Source: Limonium bicolor (Eukaryota > Streptophyta > Magnoliopsida > Caryophyllales > Plumbaginaceae). From it: a DNA stretch of 64,000 nucleotides. This document shows positions 35,422 to 46,652 of the stretch, in pieces (position 1 is the first letter of the stretch; each line of letters starts with the position of its first letter). The notes beneath the pieces were generated by a model. It was not told the origin of the DNA, made no database searches, and was given only the letters and a program-made list of their open reading frames with translations. The DNA lies in contig CM041776.1 of NCBI GenBank assembly GCA_023374045.1, positions 283,773,999 to 283,837,998 of the forward strand, given 5' to 3'. Position numbers and translations under genes: made by a program.

Positions 35422-36321
35422 TCACATATCAGATCGTGGTAAAATACATTGATAAGAAATTAGGTGCAACAATCGAGGCAAAACTCCCAGATCCCGTTGT
35501 GGGTAATGTTTGAGTCTAGAACTCGCACGAGATAACACAAAATGATTCACCACATCAGTATGGGACGCCACATCTACTTTCTGAGAATTAAACTCAGCCA
35601 GACCATCTAGTGGTACCTCTAGAATCATTGCAAGCCATGCAAGTGATATTATCATTTTCTTGCCAGCCACTTCAGTCTTGAATTCATAAGGTGAGACAAA
35701 TTCCATATTTTGAATTAACGGAAATAAATGTTCCAGGTACTAGATAGTCTCAGATTTGAACAATGTATCCCAACCTTGAAATTTCAGCATGTCCCCTAGA
35801 GATTCAAGAGAGTTATTTCCTACCCAGTCACAATCTATCAATTTCCCAGGTATGATATCTGATTCAAGTAAAGGTCGACCAAAAATAGGTTTTTGAGGAA
35901 ATGTACGACCTGGATTTTGCAATCATTCTAGATGGTAGTCCTTCACTTTTGATCTTGACAGTGGTTTTTCGACAGACTTCATTCGCTTTGATGATCGTGG
36001 TTGTTGAGCAGAAGAATCGACATTCTTGCGCTTCGGTTGTGTCACTGAAACAGGTTCGACGCCGGTGGATGATTTCTTTGCTGGAGTGTGTAGTCGACGT
36101 CGAGTGTCAACTGTTTGTGGAGAAGGTATATCAACTTCAGTTGGAGTTGCCGAGGATTCGTTGTCGCTTAACACAGTAGCATCTTCTTTAGGGTTTGGGG
36201 AATTAACCTCGGGTGAGGGTTTGGAGTTGGAATCGGGATTATGCCGGCACTTCTTGATCTACCGGTTGCTCAATGGTAATTGGTTGAACATCCTCGTTGA
36301 TGAGTTGGTCAAAAGAATCCA
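35422..36321 (-). pseudogene. Extra 3' ORF (envelope-like / putative plant transposon protein domain)
   Basis: Starts at 36321 with MDSFDQLINEDVQPITIEQP. A one-base shift near 36240 leads to a Ser/Pro/Lys-rich linker (QPKRKNVDSSAQQPRSSKRM). After a stop at 35923 comes the conserved core: GRPLLESDIIPGKLIDCDW, LKFQGWDTLF, then EFVSPYEFKTEVAGKKMIIS, LAMILEVPLDGL and ILPRS, followed by another stop. This pattern is the domain annotated as putative plant transposon protein, found in the third ORF of Sireviruses and other plant retroelements and sometimes called envelope-like. Its role is not established. At least three lesions make this copy non-functional. Confidence 0.65.
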
Positions 36322-37445
36322 TTGTAAGACTTTGTGAGAATCGGATTTGGCTCAAGAAGTTTGGAGATGACACCAGTGGGAAGAATGTGTCTTAGTGAAA
36401 TTTATGAAATTTTGAAACTGAACAAGAGAGTGTCAACGAAGAAAGACAGAAAAAGAAGGAGAAGACCAAACGTTTCTATCTGTGAAGAAATAAATCTTTA
36501 AAAAAATAGAAAGAAATTAAAAAGAGCGAGCGAAGAAAATGTATTAGACCGTTACTTAACACAATGTCTCAGTTCTGGACTGAGTCTCACATAATGCAAT
36601 GTTCTAGAACAAGTTAAGCAGCTCACTGTTTTATCCAAGGAGATCAAGCAATACTTCTAAGTAAGTTGGGATGTCCCGTTCTCCTTTTTGTAAGAAAAAT
36701 GAAGTGATATTAGTAGCAAGTTTGTATTTTAGATTTATCTCTTCCTGCTTTTCCACTTTCCATTGAATCGACAAGAGGCGAGAAGTAAAATCTTATTCCA
36801 CTTTACCTTTCATCGCCACAGATTCATACTCACAGCCTACTCATTTTATGTTAAAGACATTCCTTTTTCTTGTGTTGAGTATGTAGAGCTAACATAGTGT
36901 ATATTAAGCAACAACTTGACTTTTACTCCTCATCTCTGTAACGGCGTTGGATCAACTTGTCCAGAGTAGTTACCCTTAGGAAGTTAGATGACATCTTGTG
37001 AGACTTAGTAGCAAGATGAAGGAGGCCAATTTTTTTTGTTGCCGGACTGTGAGCATTGGAATCTCTTGCCTTGTTCATGCCACCGATATATCCTTCCAAC
37101 CCAGTTTATCTTTGAATACAAACGTGTTACTTGATACATACTTCAAGGAAACTTAAAGTTCGGAGAATATAAGAAGTTCCCAATTTATCCAGCCATATTT
37201 CAGTTCTGATCTCATAATAGTAAGAGCTACTTGGGCAAACATTGGACTTGTTAACAAAAAAATCCTAGTAATTGATTATGTAAAGACTCACCAATAACCG
37301 TAATAACAGTGTAACGTAACTGGAATTCACATATTCAACTTATAGAATGAAAGAAAAAAACTTTAGTTTGGAACTGAAGATTACAAGTTAACAAAACAAA
37401 ACAAAATGAAGATAAATGAAAAAGAATAAAAGAAACAAGTGCTCC
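36322..37445 (-). other. Spacer between pol and the extra ORF
   Basis: About 1.1 kb without a supported gene. In related Sireviruses this is the pol to ORF3 intergenic region. Confidence 0.5.
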
Positions 37446-38786
37446 TCATTTGGTGTCAACCATGCCAATCTCAAACCTAAGTTTCTCAAAGGTATCTCTA
37501 GGTAAAGGCTTGGTAAAAATGTTGGCTAACTGCTTATCTATTGAGCAATGAAGTAATGTAACAGTGCCGTGTTCGACATGATCTCGAATGAAGTGATGAC
37601 GAATATCTTTGTGTTTGGAACGGGAGTGGTGTACTGGATTTTTCGTCAGCTCAATTGTGCTTGTGTTATCACAATAGATAGGGACTGGTATGAAGGATAA
37701 GCCATAGTCTTCAAGTTGTCGATAAGCCACAAAACTTGAGTGCAACAAGCAGCAGCTACAACATATTCAGCTTCAGTCGTAGACAGAGCAACAAATGCTT
37801 GTTTTCTTGAAGACCATGCGATGAGATTAGAACCCAAGAATTGAGCCATACCGGTTGTGCTCTTTCGATCAGTGAGTGAACCTCTAAAGTCCACATCAGT
37901 GTATGCTGCAAGAGTAGGTAGTGATTCAGCCATGTATAATAGCCCAAGTGTTGGTGTTCCTTGGAGATAACGAAAGATACGTTTTACAGCTTTAACATGT
38001 GGTAACTTCGGATTAGCCTGGAAGCGAGCACAGAAGCACACACTTTGCATGATATCTAGACGACTTGCTGTAAGATAGAGAAGAGAACTAATCATCCCTC
38101 TATAAACCGTTGGATCTGTAGCTTCTGCATCTGACTCCAGTCCTAATCTGAGAGTAGTTGACATTGGGGTGAGCATTGGTTTACAATCATTGAACTTGTA
38201 TTTGGACAAGAGTTCCAATGTATGTTTTGTTTGACTGATAAACGTGCCATGTGTTGTCTGTCTGATTTGTAGCCCAAGGAAATATGTGAGCTCACCTATG
38301 TTGATCATCTGGAATTCTTTTGTCATCATGGAAGCAAAACCCCGTGTCAGATTTGGATTGGTGGATCCGAAGACAATGTCATCGACATATATTTGTATCA
38401 GAAGCTTATCTGCTCCACTTTGTTTTATGAACAAGGTGCGATCAACATTCCCGCGTACAAAATGTTGATTAAGAAGGAAGGAAGTCAATCTCTTATACCA
38501 GGCCCTTGGTGCCTGCTTAAGACCATATAATGCCTTCTTTAAACGATATACATGATCAGGCTTTTCTGTGTCTTCAAAACCTGGTGGTTGAGAGACATAC
38601 ACCTCTTCTTTGAGATGTCCGTTTAAGAAAGCACATTTCACATCCATCTGGTAAAGAGTGAATCTATGCAAAGTCGCAAAAGCAATAAGAAGATGAATGG
38701 CTTCGAGTCGTGCAACTGGAGCATAAGTTTCATCGAAATCCAATCCTTCTTGTTGATTGTAACCTTAAGCTACTAGACGCGCTTTA
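37446..38786 (-). pseudogene. Reverse transcriptase and RNase H of the Sirevirus-like element
   Basis: A long open frame (38743-37646) holds the copia [50 protein letters not shown] and the active site [10 protein letters not shown]. RNase H follows with [16 protein letters not shown] and [10 protein letters not shown] frameshift near 37740 moves the end to the frame with [30 protein letters not shown] and NIFTKPLPRDTF. Upstream, the family sequence KARLVAQGYNQ has TAA in place of the Gln codon (about 38761). The catalytic residues remain, but the frame is broken and the plastid insertion separates it from integrase. Confidence 0.88.
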
Positions 38787-39497
38787 TTTCTGGAAAATTA
38801 TCCATTTGAATCAAGTTTATTTTGGTAGACCCACTTTGTTCCAAATGTGTTTTTCTTTTTCTTTTTTTTGTTAATTTAAGAAAACGTTTGATAATGCGCA
38901 TCCACCTAGAAAGACTCTTAATGATAGATTGATAGATCTTTTTAATGGTATATGGAATGATCCCCCAAAAGATATCCGTGTATATACTTTCCCCGATCCA
39001 TTTTATAAATAAATATGGTTTACGGATTAATCGAGCATTTCTTCTTTTATTTTTCTTTCGAGTTCGTTTCTTGTCTTTTGTAATTCTTTTTATTTCATTT
39101 CTGATTGTGCTTATTTTATCAGTCAGCTCTTTCATATTTTTTTTTTTCTCTTTCTGCTTTTTTTCTTTTTTTTCTTTTTCTGCTTTTTCTGTCGGTGAAT
39201 AATTTGTCCTATCCATAGATCGGATTTGAATGGATGATTTATGAAAAATCTGATTATTGATTATAGAATTTTTTTTTTCAATAAAACTTTGTATCCTTTT
39301 TTGTAGTTCTTGTAGTACCTTTAGTACCTTTAGAAACTTTGTTCTTTTTTTGAACATTTTTAGAACTAGAAAACTCCATTTTCGAATTGCTTTTTTGCTT
39401 TTTTTTAATGGGTGCAAAAAAATAAGAAAAAGCAGTCGAAAGTAGTTGGTTGGGAGCACCATAATGACGATGAGTTTCCATTCCCGAAGCCGTTATG
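38787..39497 (-). other. ycf1: Plastid ycf1 (Tic214) fragment inserted in copia pol
   Basis: About 710 bp of plastid-derived DNA. The minus strand encodes part of Ycf1, the large subunit of the chloroplast inner-envelope TIC translocon: KKNSIINNQIFHKSSIQIRS, MDRTNYSPTEK, LTDKISTIRNEIK, KRRNARLIRKPYLF and KINLIQMDNFPE. The edges lie inside copia pol, after WELVAKPANHN and before NKARLVA. Roughly twenty copia codons normally found between these are missing. It is in the same sense as the element. It is a nuclear plastid insertion (NUPT), not a working gene; the Lys-rich frame simply remained open. Confidence 0.88.
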
Positions 39498-41150
39498 ATT
39501 TGCAGGTTTTGCAACAAGTTCCCACACATCATTCCTCACGAATTCATTCAGTTCCTCAAGCATGGAATTAATCCAAATTTCATCCTCTAATGCCTCTTTC
39601 ACAGTCTTTGGTTCCTTTGTGGAAACAAAGCCATAGAAAGCACAAAAATTTTGTGTAGTAGACCGGGTTTGAATTCCAGAGTTCAAATCTGACAGAATGT
39701 TATTGATTTCTATACCTGGAGCATTTCTAGCTATCAGACGATGTGTTGTTTCTGTTTCGTGTGTTTCAGCTGTAACAAGTTCTAACGGTGCAGGTGGGTG
39801 CGGTTCTGAGTTCTGAACTAAGGATGGTGGATCTTCTGTTGAAATCAGTTCTTCTTCTGATTCCGCTCCCGAAACTTCATCATGAGTTGTTTCTCCATCT
39901 TTGTACTGAAAAAGATATTCTATTACTTCTTGACAAACTCTGCCAAAGTTATTCTCATCAAACTTGACGTTTATCGACTCTTCGACTATCAGGGTACGTT
40001 TGTTGAAGACCTGATAAGCTTTTCTATTCATAGCATATCCAAGAAAGACTCCTTCATCACTTCTTTTGTCGAATTTACCTAGTTGGTCTTTTCCATTGTT
40101 AAGGATGTAGCACGTACACCCAAACACTCTAAGGTGTGTGATGGTTTGTTTTCGACCTTTGAACAATTCGTAAGGATTTTTAACTAGAATTGGATGAATT
40201 AGAGCTCTTTTAAGAATATAGCAAGTTGTATTTATGGCTTCTCCCCAAAAGCTAGGAGATAACCTACTACTATTCAACATGGTGTGTGCCATTTCCTGAA
40301 GAGTTCTATTCTTTCGTTCTACAACCCCGTTTTGCTGAGGTGTCCTGGCCGCAGAGTAAGTGTGTGTTATTCCGGTTTCAGTACATAAATGAGACATCTT
40401 TTGATTAAGGAATTATGTTCCCTGTTCAGTTCGAATGCACTTCACCTTGTTCTCAGTTTGAGTTTGAATCTTAGAGAATAAGACTTTGATTTCATCAAAA
40501 TTTTGATCCTTATGGGCCCCATCAAATCCATGTGGAGCAGTTCCAAGATCTTGGTACTACTGACCACATTCTTTGAAGCATGAGAAACGTGAGTAAGTTT
40601 GATTAATGCACAATCTTTACAAATTGTATGGTGATCAAGCCTTCTCTGTGGTAACCCATTGACTAAGTCCTTTAGTCTCAGTTTATTGATCAGCCGATGA
40701 TGAGCATGTCCTAATCTTCGATGCCACAATAGATCATCATCATCATTGACTGTAAGACAAGTTAAATGATTCTGATCATTTACATCTACCATGTAGAGAT
40801 TTCCTACTCTATAACCTTGTAGCAAAACTTCCTGGGTCACCTTGTTACGAATTTGAAAACCGTTGGAATCAAAGATGACTTATGATGGACCCTTATCACA
40901 TACTTGTGAGATACTAAGTAGATCATGATTGAGCCCTTCCACAAGACTAACTTGATCAATGCAATGTTCTTTGCCAATCGTGCCAATTCCAATTATTCAT
41001 CCTTTGCCATTGTTACCAAAAGTTACTTTTCCTCCTCGATGTTCAACAAGAGTATTAAATTTTTCTCTATCTCCACTCATATGTCTTGAGCAACCACTAT
41101 CCATTAACCACCAGTTCTCATGTTGTGTGGTTGCTAGTGCCTAAGAATAG
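39498..41150 (-). pseudogene. Protease and integrase of the Sirevirus-like element
   Basis: From 41150 down: WWLMDSGCSRHMSGD (aspartic protease), then the integrase zinc region LLWHRRLGHAHHRLI with CKDC, then LHMDLMGP with the first catalytic Asp (near 40520). The sequence then jumps to FDEIKVLFSKIQ, so about 35 residues of the integrase core are deleted. The next motif reads RTEQGT-stop-F where family members have RTDxGTEF, so the second catalytic Asp is lost. The Glu motif PQQNGVVERKNRTLQ is kept (40397-39540). The C-terminal region leads to WELVAKPANHN at the plastid junction. Inactive. Confidence 0.85.
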
Positions 41151-41522
41151 ACAATCATTTGTTAGCCTTAGGTACCCAGACTTGTTTGGGCATAGTTCTT
41201 CGTGAACTAGGAAGATTGATTCTGTTTTTATGAGTTCTGGACCGAGAGAAAGTTTTAGGTGCATGAAGTGTACTTCTATAGTTTAAAACTCTGCAAAAGC
41301 CTATACTATGACCATGATTATGACAGTACTGACAGAAATATATTCAGATTTAGTGTTTTTATAGTTTGAAGTTTTTCTCACAGGTGTGTAAACAAGTGTC
41401 TCAACCTTTTTCTTCCCAGTTAACATTCGGTTAGATCTGTTTTTCCTGTGTATCAGACTGGATTTTGTTGCATGGATATCTCCTTTTCTCTCATGATTTT
41501 TCACAAATCATTTGCCATAACC

Positions 41523-42879
41523 TCATTTTTTAAAAAAGTTTTCACATCCTTCTTGAAGAGATCGAAACTCAGTTTGTACCCAACCGGGTAAACTTTCGAT
41601 CCTCTCCAATAAGGGTTTTACAAACTTTATCTGAGAATTTCCCTTAGTTTGGGATTCGGTGGCAGTTTCTTCAGATACCTCTAATTTTGACAACCTTAAT
41701 TCTAGTATCTTAATCTTCGTAACAGTAGAAGTTAACAGATTAAAAATATTTTTCTTAGATAAAGAATTAAAAGCTTCTTCAATGAGTTTAGAACTTACCT
41801 CACCTGCTTCTAGGACATCCTGCCATTCTTCGCTTGCCATCATGCAGAAGTTCCTGTCTAACATCATATTAATGTTTTCATCCTCGTCTATCACATCCGT
41901 CATGCACACCTGTGTTGTCTCTTCTGTTTCTGAGTCTGAGTCTGAGACGTCTTGCCCCCATGCCGCTGCTACAGCTTCAGTAAACTTCTTGACTTTGTCA
42001 CGAAATTTTTCTTTAGGCTTCAGTGTGCAGTCCTTGACTACATGTCCTGGTTTGTTACACCGGAAACATATAATTTGTTCCTTCTTTGATTTGAACTTAT
42101 CAAACCTTGACCCAGAGCCTCGTCTTCCACCAAATATCTTTCTGATTCTGTTAGCTATCATGGTAATCTCCTCATCTTCGTTTGTATCCTCATCCTCTTT
42201 TTCTTTTTCACTTGAGGTTTTCTTCGCTTTCAGTGCTAAATCCTTGTTAGCACTTAAACTTACAAGCTCTCCTCTCATCTTCCCTTCGTACACCATCAGT
42301 TCTGATCCCAGCTCTTCAAATGACAACTTGGATAAATCCTTTGTGGACTCCAACAGTTGTAGTAACGTTTAACCAATCTTTACACAGATCATCTAGAAAA
42401 CCTTTCATTAACCAATCGTTGTCGAGAACCATTCCGACAGTTTTGAGCTCACACAGTATCTTATCAAACCTTTCAAGTGTTTTTGAGATAGTCTCTCCTT
42501 CTGACATCTTGAAGTTATCAAACTGCCTCTTGAGCTGTTTGCCTTTAGCCTTTTTGACAGAGTCTGTTCCAGCATATGCGGTTTTGAGAAACTCCCAAAC
42601 CTCCTTGGTAGTGCGTAAACCTAACACCTCCTTTTGGACTGAATCTGACAGTGACAACATGATAATCCTTCGAGCTTGTCTGTTCTTGCTTATCAACTTA
42701 TTATCGTTCTCACTCCAACTGGATCTTGGTTTTTCTTTGGTGACTCCATCCTGCTCAAATTTCGGCTTCAGGTCACCTTCAGTCACTACTACCTATAACT
42801 GCAGATCGATAGAGATTAACTGATCCTCGGTGTAGTTGAACTTTGTCAACTTTGGAGGTTTGACACAGTAGGAATTCAT
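41523..42879 (-). pseudogene. gag of the Sirevirus-like element
   Basis: Starts at 42879 with MNSYCVKPPKLTKFNYTEDQ. A TAG follows DLQL near 42795. The Gag core continues in 42786-42340 (SLSDSVQKEVLGLRTTKEVW, MSEGETISKTLERFDKI), then after a frameshift near 42340 in 42353-41523 with SKLSFEELGSELMVYEGKM, a Lys/Glu-rich stretch and the CCHC knuckle CFRCNKPGHVVKDC. 41151-41522 is the decayed gag to protease linker with VWVPKANK. It forms the nucleocapsid in intact relatives. Confidence 0.85.
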
Positions 42880-42924
42880 CACGATCGACCCTGAAGAAGT
42901 TTCTTCGAAGTAGAGGGTAACATT

Positions 42925-42936
42925 GCTCTGATACCA
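42925..42936 (-). other. Primer binding site of the Sirevirus-like element
   Basis: The minus strand reads tggtatcagagc, two bases inside the 5' LTR, complementary to initiator Met tRNA. Confidence 0.85.
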
Positions 42937-42938
42937 AT

Positions 42939-43488
42939 TGAAAAATCCTATCGCGTGAGTATAGAACGAATAAGGAGTAAACAAGCGGTATCGACTGCAG
43001 TTGAATCAAATAACTATTATTAACTGTCATGTATCACACTTGATACAAGGAATATACGTAGTGAAGTTCTTCCCTACAATCTCACGAGTACACTCAACTC
43101 AAATCACGTTGAGAAAAGCAGTCTTCCTCAACACCTATAGCCTAATGTTCTACCCACTTCGTAACTTCTCAGAGATGTAACCCTATTATGTAAATCGCAC
43201 TTACAATGTGTTTCCCCAATTTCACAACGTTGCTCTCGCCCGTGTTTTTCCTTGTAGTTGAAAAGCACGCCCTAACCCTAGACTTACTTCCTCATATATA
43301 GATTAAATAAATTGTATGACAATATATCGTTATAGATTTTATTTATCTTTAACAGATATATAAAATCTTGTTGAATATTCTATCTTCTTCCTTGTTTGTC
43401 AGTTCAAGACTGATAGTCGTCGCTTCAGGTTGACCTTATATCGGGCTTCGGTATTGAACTGAGTTTGCCGATCAAAATAGCATCAACA
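42939..43488 (-). repeat. 5' LTR of the Sirevirus-like element
   Basis: 550 bp, the partner of 33918-34454. TG and CA termini are intact, and the flanking CACGT duplicates the left flank. Confidence 0.92.
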
Positions 43489-43493
43489 CACGT

Positions 43494-44203
43494 TCTTTGT
43501 ATGCACTAGGTACCGTCCCCAACTTGTTCCCGATGTAACTCCATCTGAATCTAATAAATATACGTTTAGCCTTCTATAAAATTTTGAATTTTGGGGTGGG
43601 TACAACCCCCAGAGAACTAAAAGCAAAGTACATAAAGCTAACCAAACTTAACTTAAAAATCTGAACCCAAACCTAATGTTTTATGAACCGATTCTTGATC
43701 GAGTTTTATGTGGTGGTCTAGATTCACATCCTACAACGAAGTAAGGGAAGAAAAAACAGCGACGACCAGGCAGGATAAAATTACTGTTGTGTATACCACG
43801 TGTGGAAGTATGACGCAGGGAAGCTCCACCCCTCAATTCTTCTTCCTTCGGATCCGTTGCATCATCTTGACCACCTCAATTCATGAACACATGAATTAGC
43901 CATCCAAGCGACTCGATAGATCAATTCTACCCCCCTATAACCCATTCATTCCCTTTGGAACGTTAACTCACATCTAGCTCCATGGCAACAAGATCAGTAG
44001 AAGAACAAACCCAAGAACAACGGTCACTGGTGCACTTAGTCCCAGCCATCTCCATCTCTTGAAATATCACCTAGCTAATTAATAATCATCATATTCTTCA
44101 CGCACTCTCGGATCATCGCATAAAAGAAGAGGACCCTGGCTAATTCATCAATCAATTAAAACAACGGGCCAGAGTACATAAACTGTCTAGATCCGATCCT
44201 CCG
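43494..44203. other. Intergenic, upstream of the GPR107-like gene
   Basis: Holds the right-hand flank of the Sirevirus-like insertion and the presumed promoter and 5' leader of the next gene. No promoter element could be assigned with confidence. Confidence 0.4.
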
Positions 44204-45600
44204 ATGTCGAATCACTTCCTACTCATAACGGCAATAGTACTACTGACTCTCACCACCATCCCTAATCCCTGTCACTGCGAGATAAAGAACACACGGATAA
44301 CGGACGACTCACGACCCATGATCTCTTCGAGCGGTTCGGGTTCGGACACGAGGGCCACGTCCGGGTACACGTCAGCAACATCTCATGGCGATCAAAGCAC
44401 CAAAACGCAAAGCTAGATCCATCAACGATGGGGTTCTTCCTCGTACGAGAAGTCTCCTTCCCTAGAATCCTTAACGAGTCTGAGTACATTGACGGCTTCT
44501 GCATGCTGGAGAGCCGATATGTGAAGCTGATACTCAAGTTTGACGGGTACACTTACAATGGCACCGCCATTGTTGATGAACCCGATGAGTATAGTCTGGT
44601 TTTCGGAAACTGTCAGCCTGAGTTTGAGGTTTCCATGGTTGTACGTACCGAGATGTATAACCTGGGTGATGGTGGGGTAAAGGATTTCTTGCCTGCTGGT
44701 CAAACTCCATTGCCGAAGGTTTACACCTTGCTGTTTGGGGTGTATGGTGTTCTTCTGTGTCTGGATCTTTGTCTGTGTGAAGCAGAAAGTTAGAATCGAT
44801 AAAATTCATTTTGTTATGGCCGCGTTGCTCCTTTTCAAGACTCTTAAAATGATTTGTGCCGCCGAAGATAAGATGTACGTTCGAAGAACAGGTATATATT
44901 ATTTTCACCCCACAATCACTACATTATAAAAATCGAAGATTAAACTGAAGTTTATTTGGATATATATATACTCCATAGGAACTCCGCATGGTTGGGATAT
45001 ACCATTTTACATATTCGGTTTCTTAAAGGGAATCACATTGTTCACGGTCATAGTCCTGATCGGAACCGGCTGGTCAATCATCAAACCCTACCTTCACGAC
45101 AGGGAGAAGAAGGTACTAATGACGGTAATACCCTTACAGATCCTGGAGAACATAGCTTCCATCGTGATCGGTGAAACAGGCCCAGCAACTAAGGATTGGC
45201 TAACATGGAACCAGATATTCCTCTCAATCGATGTCATATGCTGCGCGGCGGTGTTCTTCCCCATCATTGGTCGATTCGGACCCTACGCGAGGCATCAAAA
45301 TCCGACGGCAAGGCTGCAAGAAACTTGGAGAAGCTGCTGCTGTTTAAGCATTTCTACATAGTTGTGGTTGGGTACCTGTATTTCACGAGGATTATGGTGC
45401 CGGCTATTGGAGCGGTTGTGAGTTATCTTCATGAGTGGGTGATGACCGCTGCGGAGGAGATGGCTAGTCTCGTGTTTTATGTGTTTATATTCTATAATTT
45501 TCAGCCGCTAGATAGGAATCCTTATTACCTTAGGGTAGATGAAGGAGAAGAAGAGGCCGCTGGTCAGGCCCTGCAAGAGGACGACTCATTCGAGCTTTAA
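44204..45600 (+). CDS. GPR107/108-like seven-transmembrane protein gene (two exons, three apparent frameshifts)
   Basis: Plant member of the lung seven-transmembrane receptor family (GPR107/108; the CAND6/7 group in Arabidopsis), Golgi and endomembrane proteins with roles in trafficking and putative signalling. MSNHFLLITAIVLLTLTTIP is a signal peptide, followed by IKNTRITDDSRPMI, a lumenal domain with YSLVFGNCQPEFEVSMVVRT, then seven membrane segments from VYTLLFGVYG to SLVFYVFIFYNFQP and an acidic tail ending DDSFEL. Exon 1 ends at 44891, the intron is 44892-44978 (GT-AG, 87 bp), and exon 2 starts at 44979; the junction restores RRTGTPHGWD. Conserved sequence continues across three single-base shifts, near 44323, 44740 and 45267. 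As read it is broken; given local assembly noise, errors are as likely as a recent pseudogene. Confidence 0.85.
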
Positions 45601-46652
45601 TTTCTTAATGATGGCCAGTCTCCACAGAGTCCGGCCGTAGCTGTAAGCGATGAAAACATGCATTTTTAAGAAGCATGAATTGTTGCATTTGTTGAAGAAC
45701 CTAGTGAAGATGACCATGCGAAATGAAACGTCTTATGAGTAAAAAGATAGTAGTCTTCTAATAACAATATTGTAGCTACGGCACCTGTCCCTCATTTCAA
45801 AATTTGTCGACATAATGTGTCACGTCGCGGGGCAAGATACTAATTTCAAGCTAGCATCAGTCAATTGCCACTACACATGTATATAAATAAAACTACCAAG
45901 AAGAAACTTGCATTTAGCCATGAATTTTAAAAACGGGTTTGTCAAACCTTGGTTTGTGATTTATAAAACAATAACTCTTAGTTACAATATGTATACAAAA
46001 TTGTATGTTATATATATGAAAGTTGTACATGAAAATTATACTTTCAGTATAGTTTATAGTACAGTTTTTTTATTCAATATACATATTTTCATTGTAAAAT
46101 ATACAATAAGTAGGAACTCAGCAAGTTTAGTTCACGCGAGTGGGGCTAGAATCATTACCGTTTGCCTCCGACGCAAACCTCTTCGTCTACCTCTGCGCCT
46201 CTAGGTCACATCTTCCATGTAATTATCTCGGTCTCACACTCGAGTGTCTCTGACTTGTATGGCCTCAATCCAAGCAATGTGTCCCTTTGCTTACCTCTGC
46301 TTCCCCCCTCCCCCCCCCCCTTCTCTGTTTTTTTAATCCCGCCTCTCCTCTAAGTTACTCGCCAACTTCTTCACCTTCTTGATCGGACACCCCTTTTCTC
46401 CTATATCTCCTCCTTTGTTCCCCTAACCTCACTAAATCTTCACCTCAAGAACAAAATTATGGTGGTAAACGGTTCATTCATTGCATACCACCGATGTCTC
46501 CTAGCTCGCTTCTATTCGCCACTGGAAATCTCCGCAAGCTCCCTAGTCACTACCAAGTGAAACCATTGGTCTGCCATTAGGGGTTTCCACTTTTGCAAAA
46601 TGGGCTCCAACTTTTTTTCACCGAGTTCAAAAACTTGGATGCAACAAAGGCG
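45601..46652. other. Intergenic, downstream of the GPR107-like gene
   Basis: AT-rich to 46130, then CT-rich with a poly-C/T tract near 46300-46335. No gene recognised. Confidence 0.4.

Larger units (their letters stand above)
33918..43488 (-). mobile_element. Sirevirus-like Ty1/copia retrotransposon, complete but decayed
   Basis: Minus-strand element of 9571 bp with LTRs at 33918-34454 and 42939-43488 and an exact 5-base duplication CACGT at 33913-33917 and 43489-43493. Order in the sense direction: 5' LTR, Met tRNA primer site, gag, protease, integrase, a plastid insertion, RT, RNase H, an extra ORF, polypurine tracts and 3' LTR. The copia order (integrase before RT), the protease motif DSGCSRHMSGD, the extra 3' ORF and repeated polypurine tracts fit the Sirevirus lineage. 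Stops, frameshifts, an internal integrase deletion and the plastid insertion make it defective. Confidence 0.9.

Noticed and set aside
38773..39462. Lys-rich 229-codon ORF as a novel gene
   Set aside because: It matches the plastid ycf1 protein and is embedded in copia pol, so it is a plastid insertion.
41659..42823. Plus-strand frames of 237 and 167 codons
   Set aside because: They are antisense shadows of the copia gag on the minus strand.
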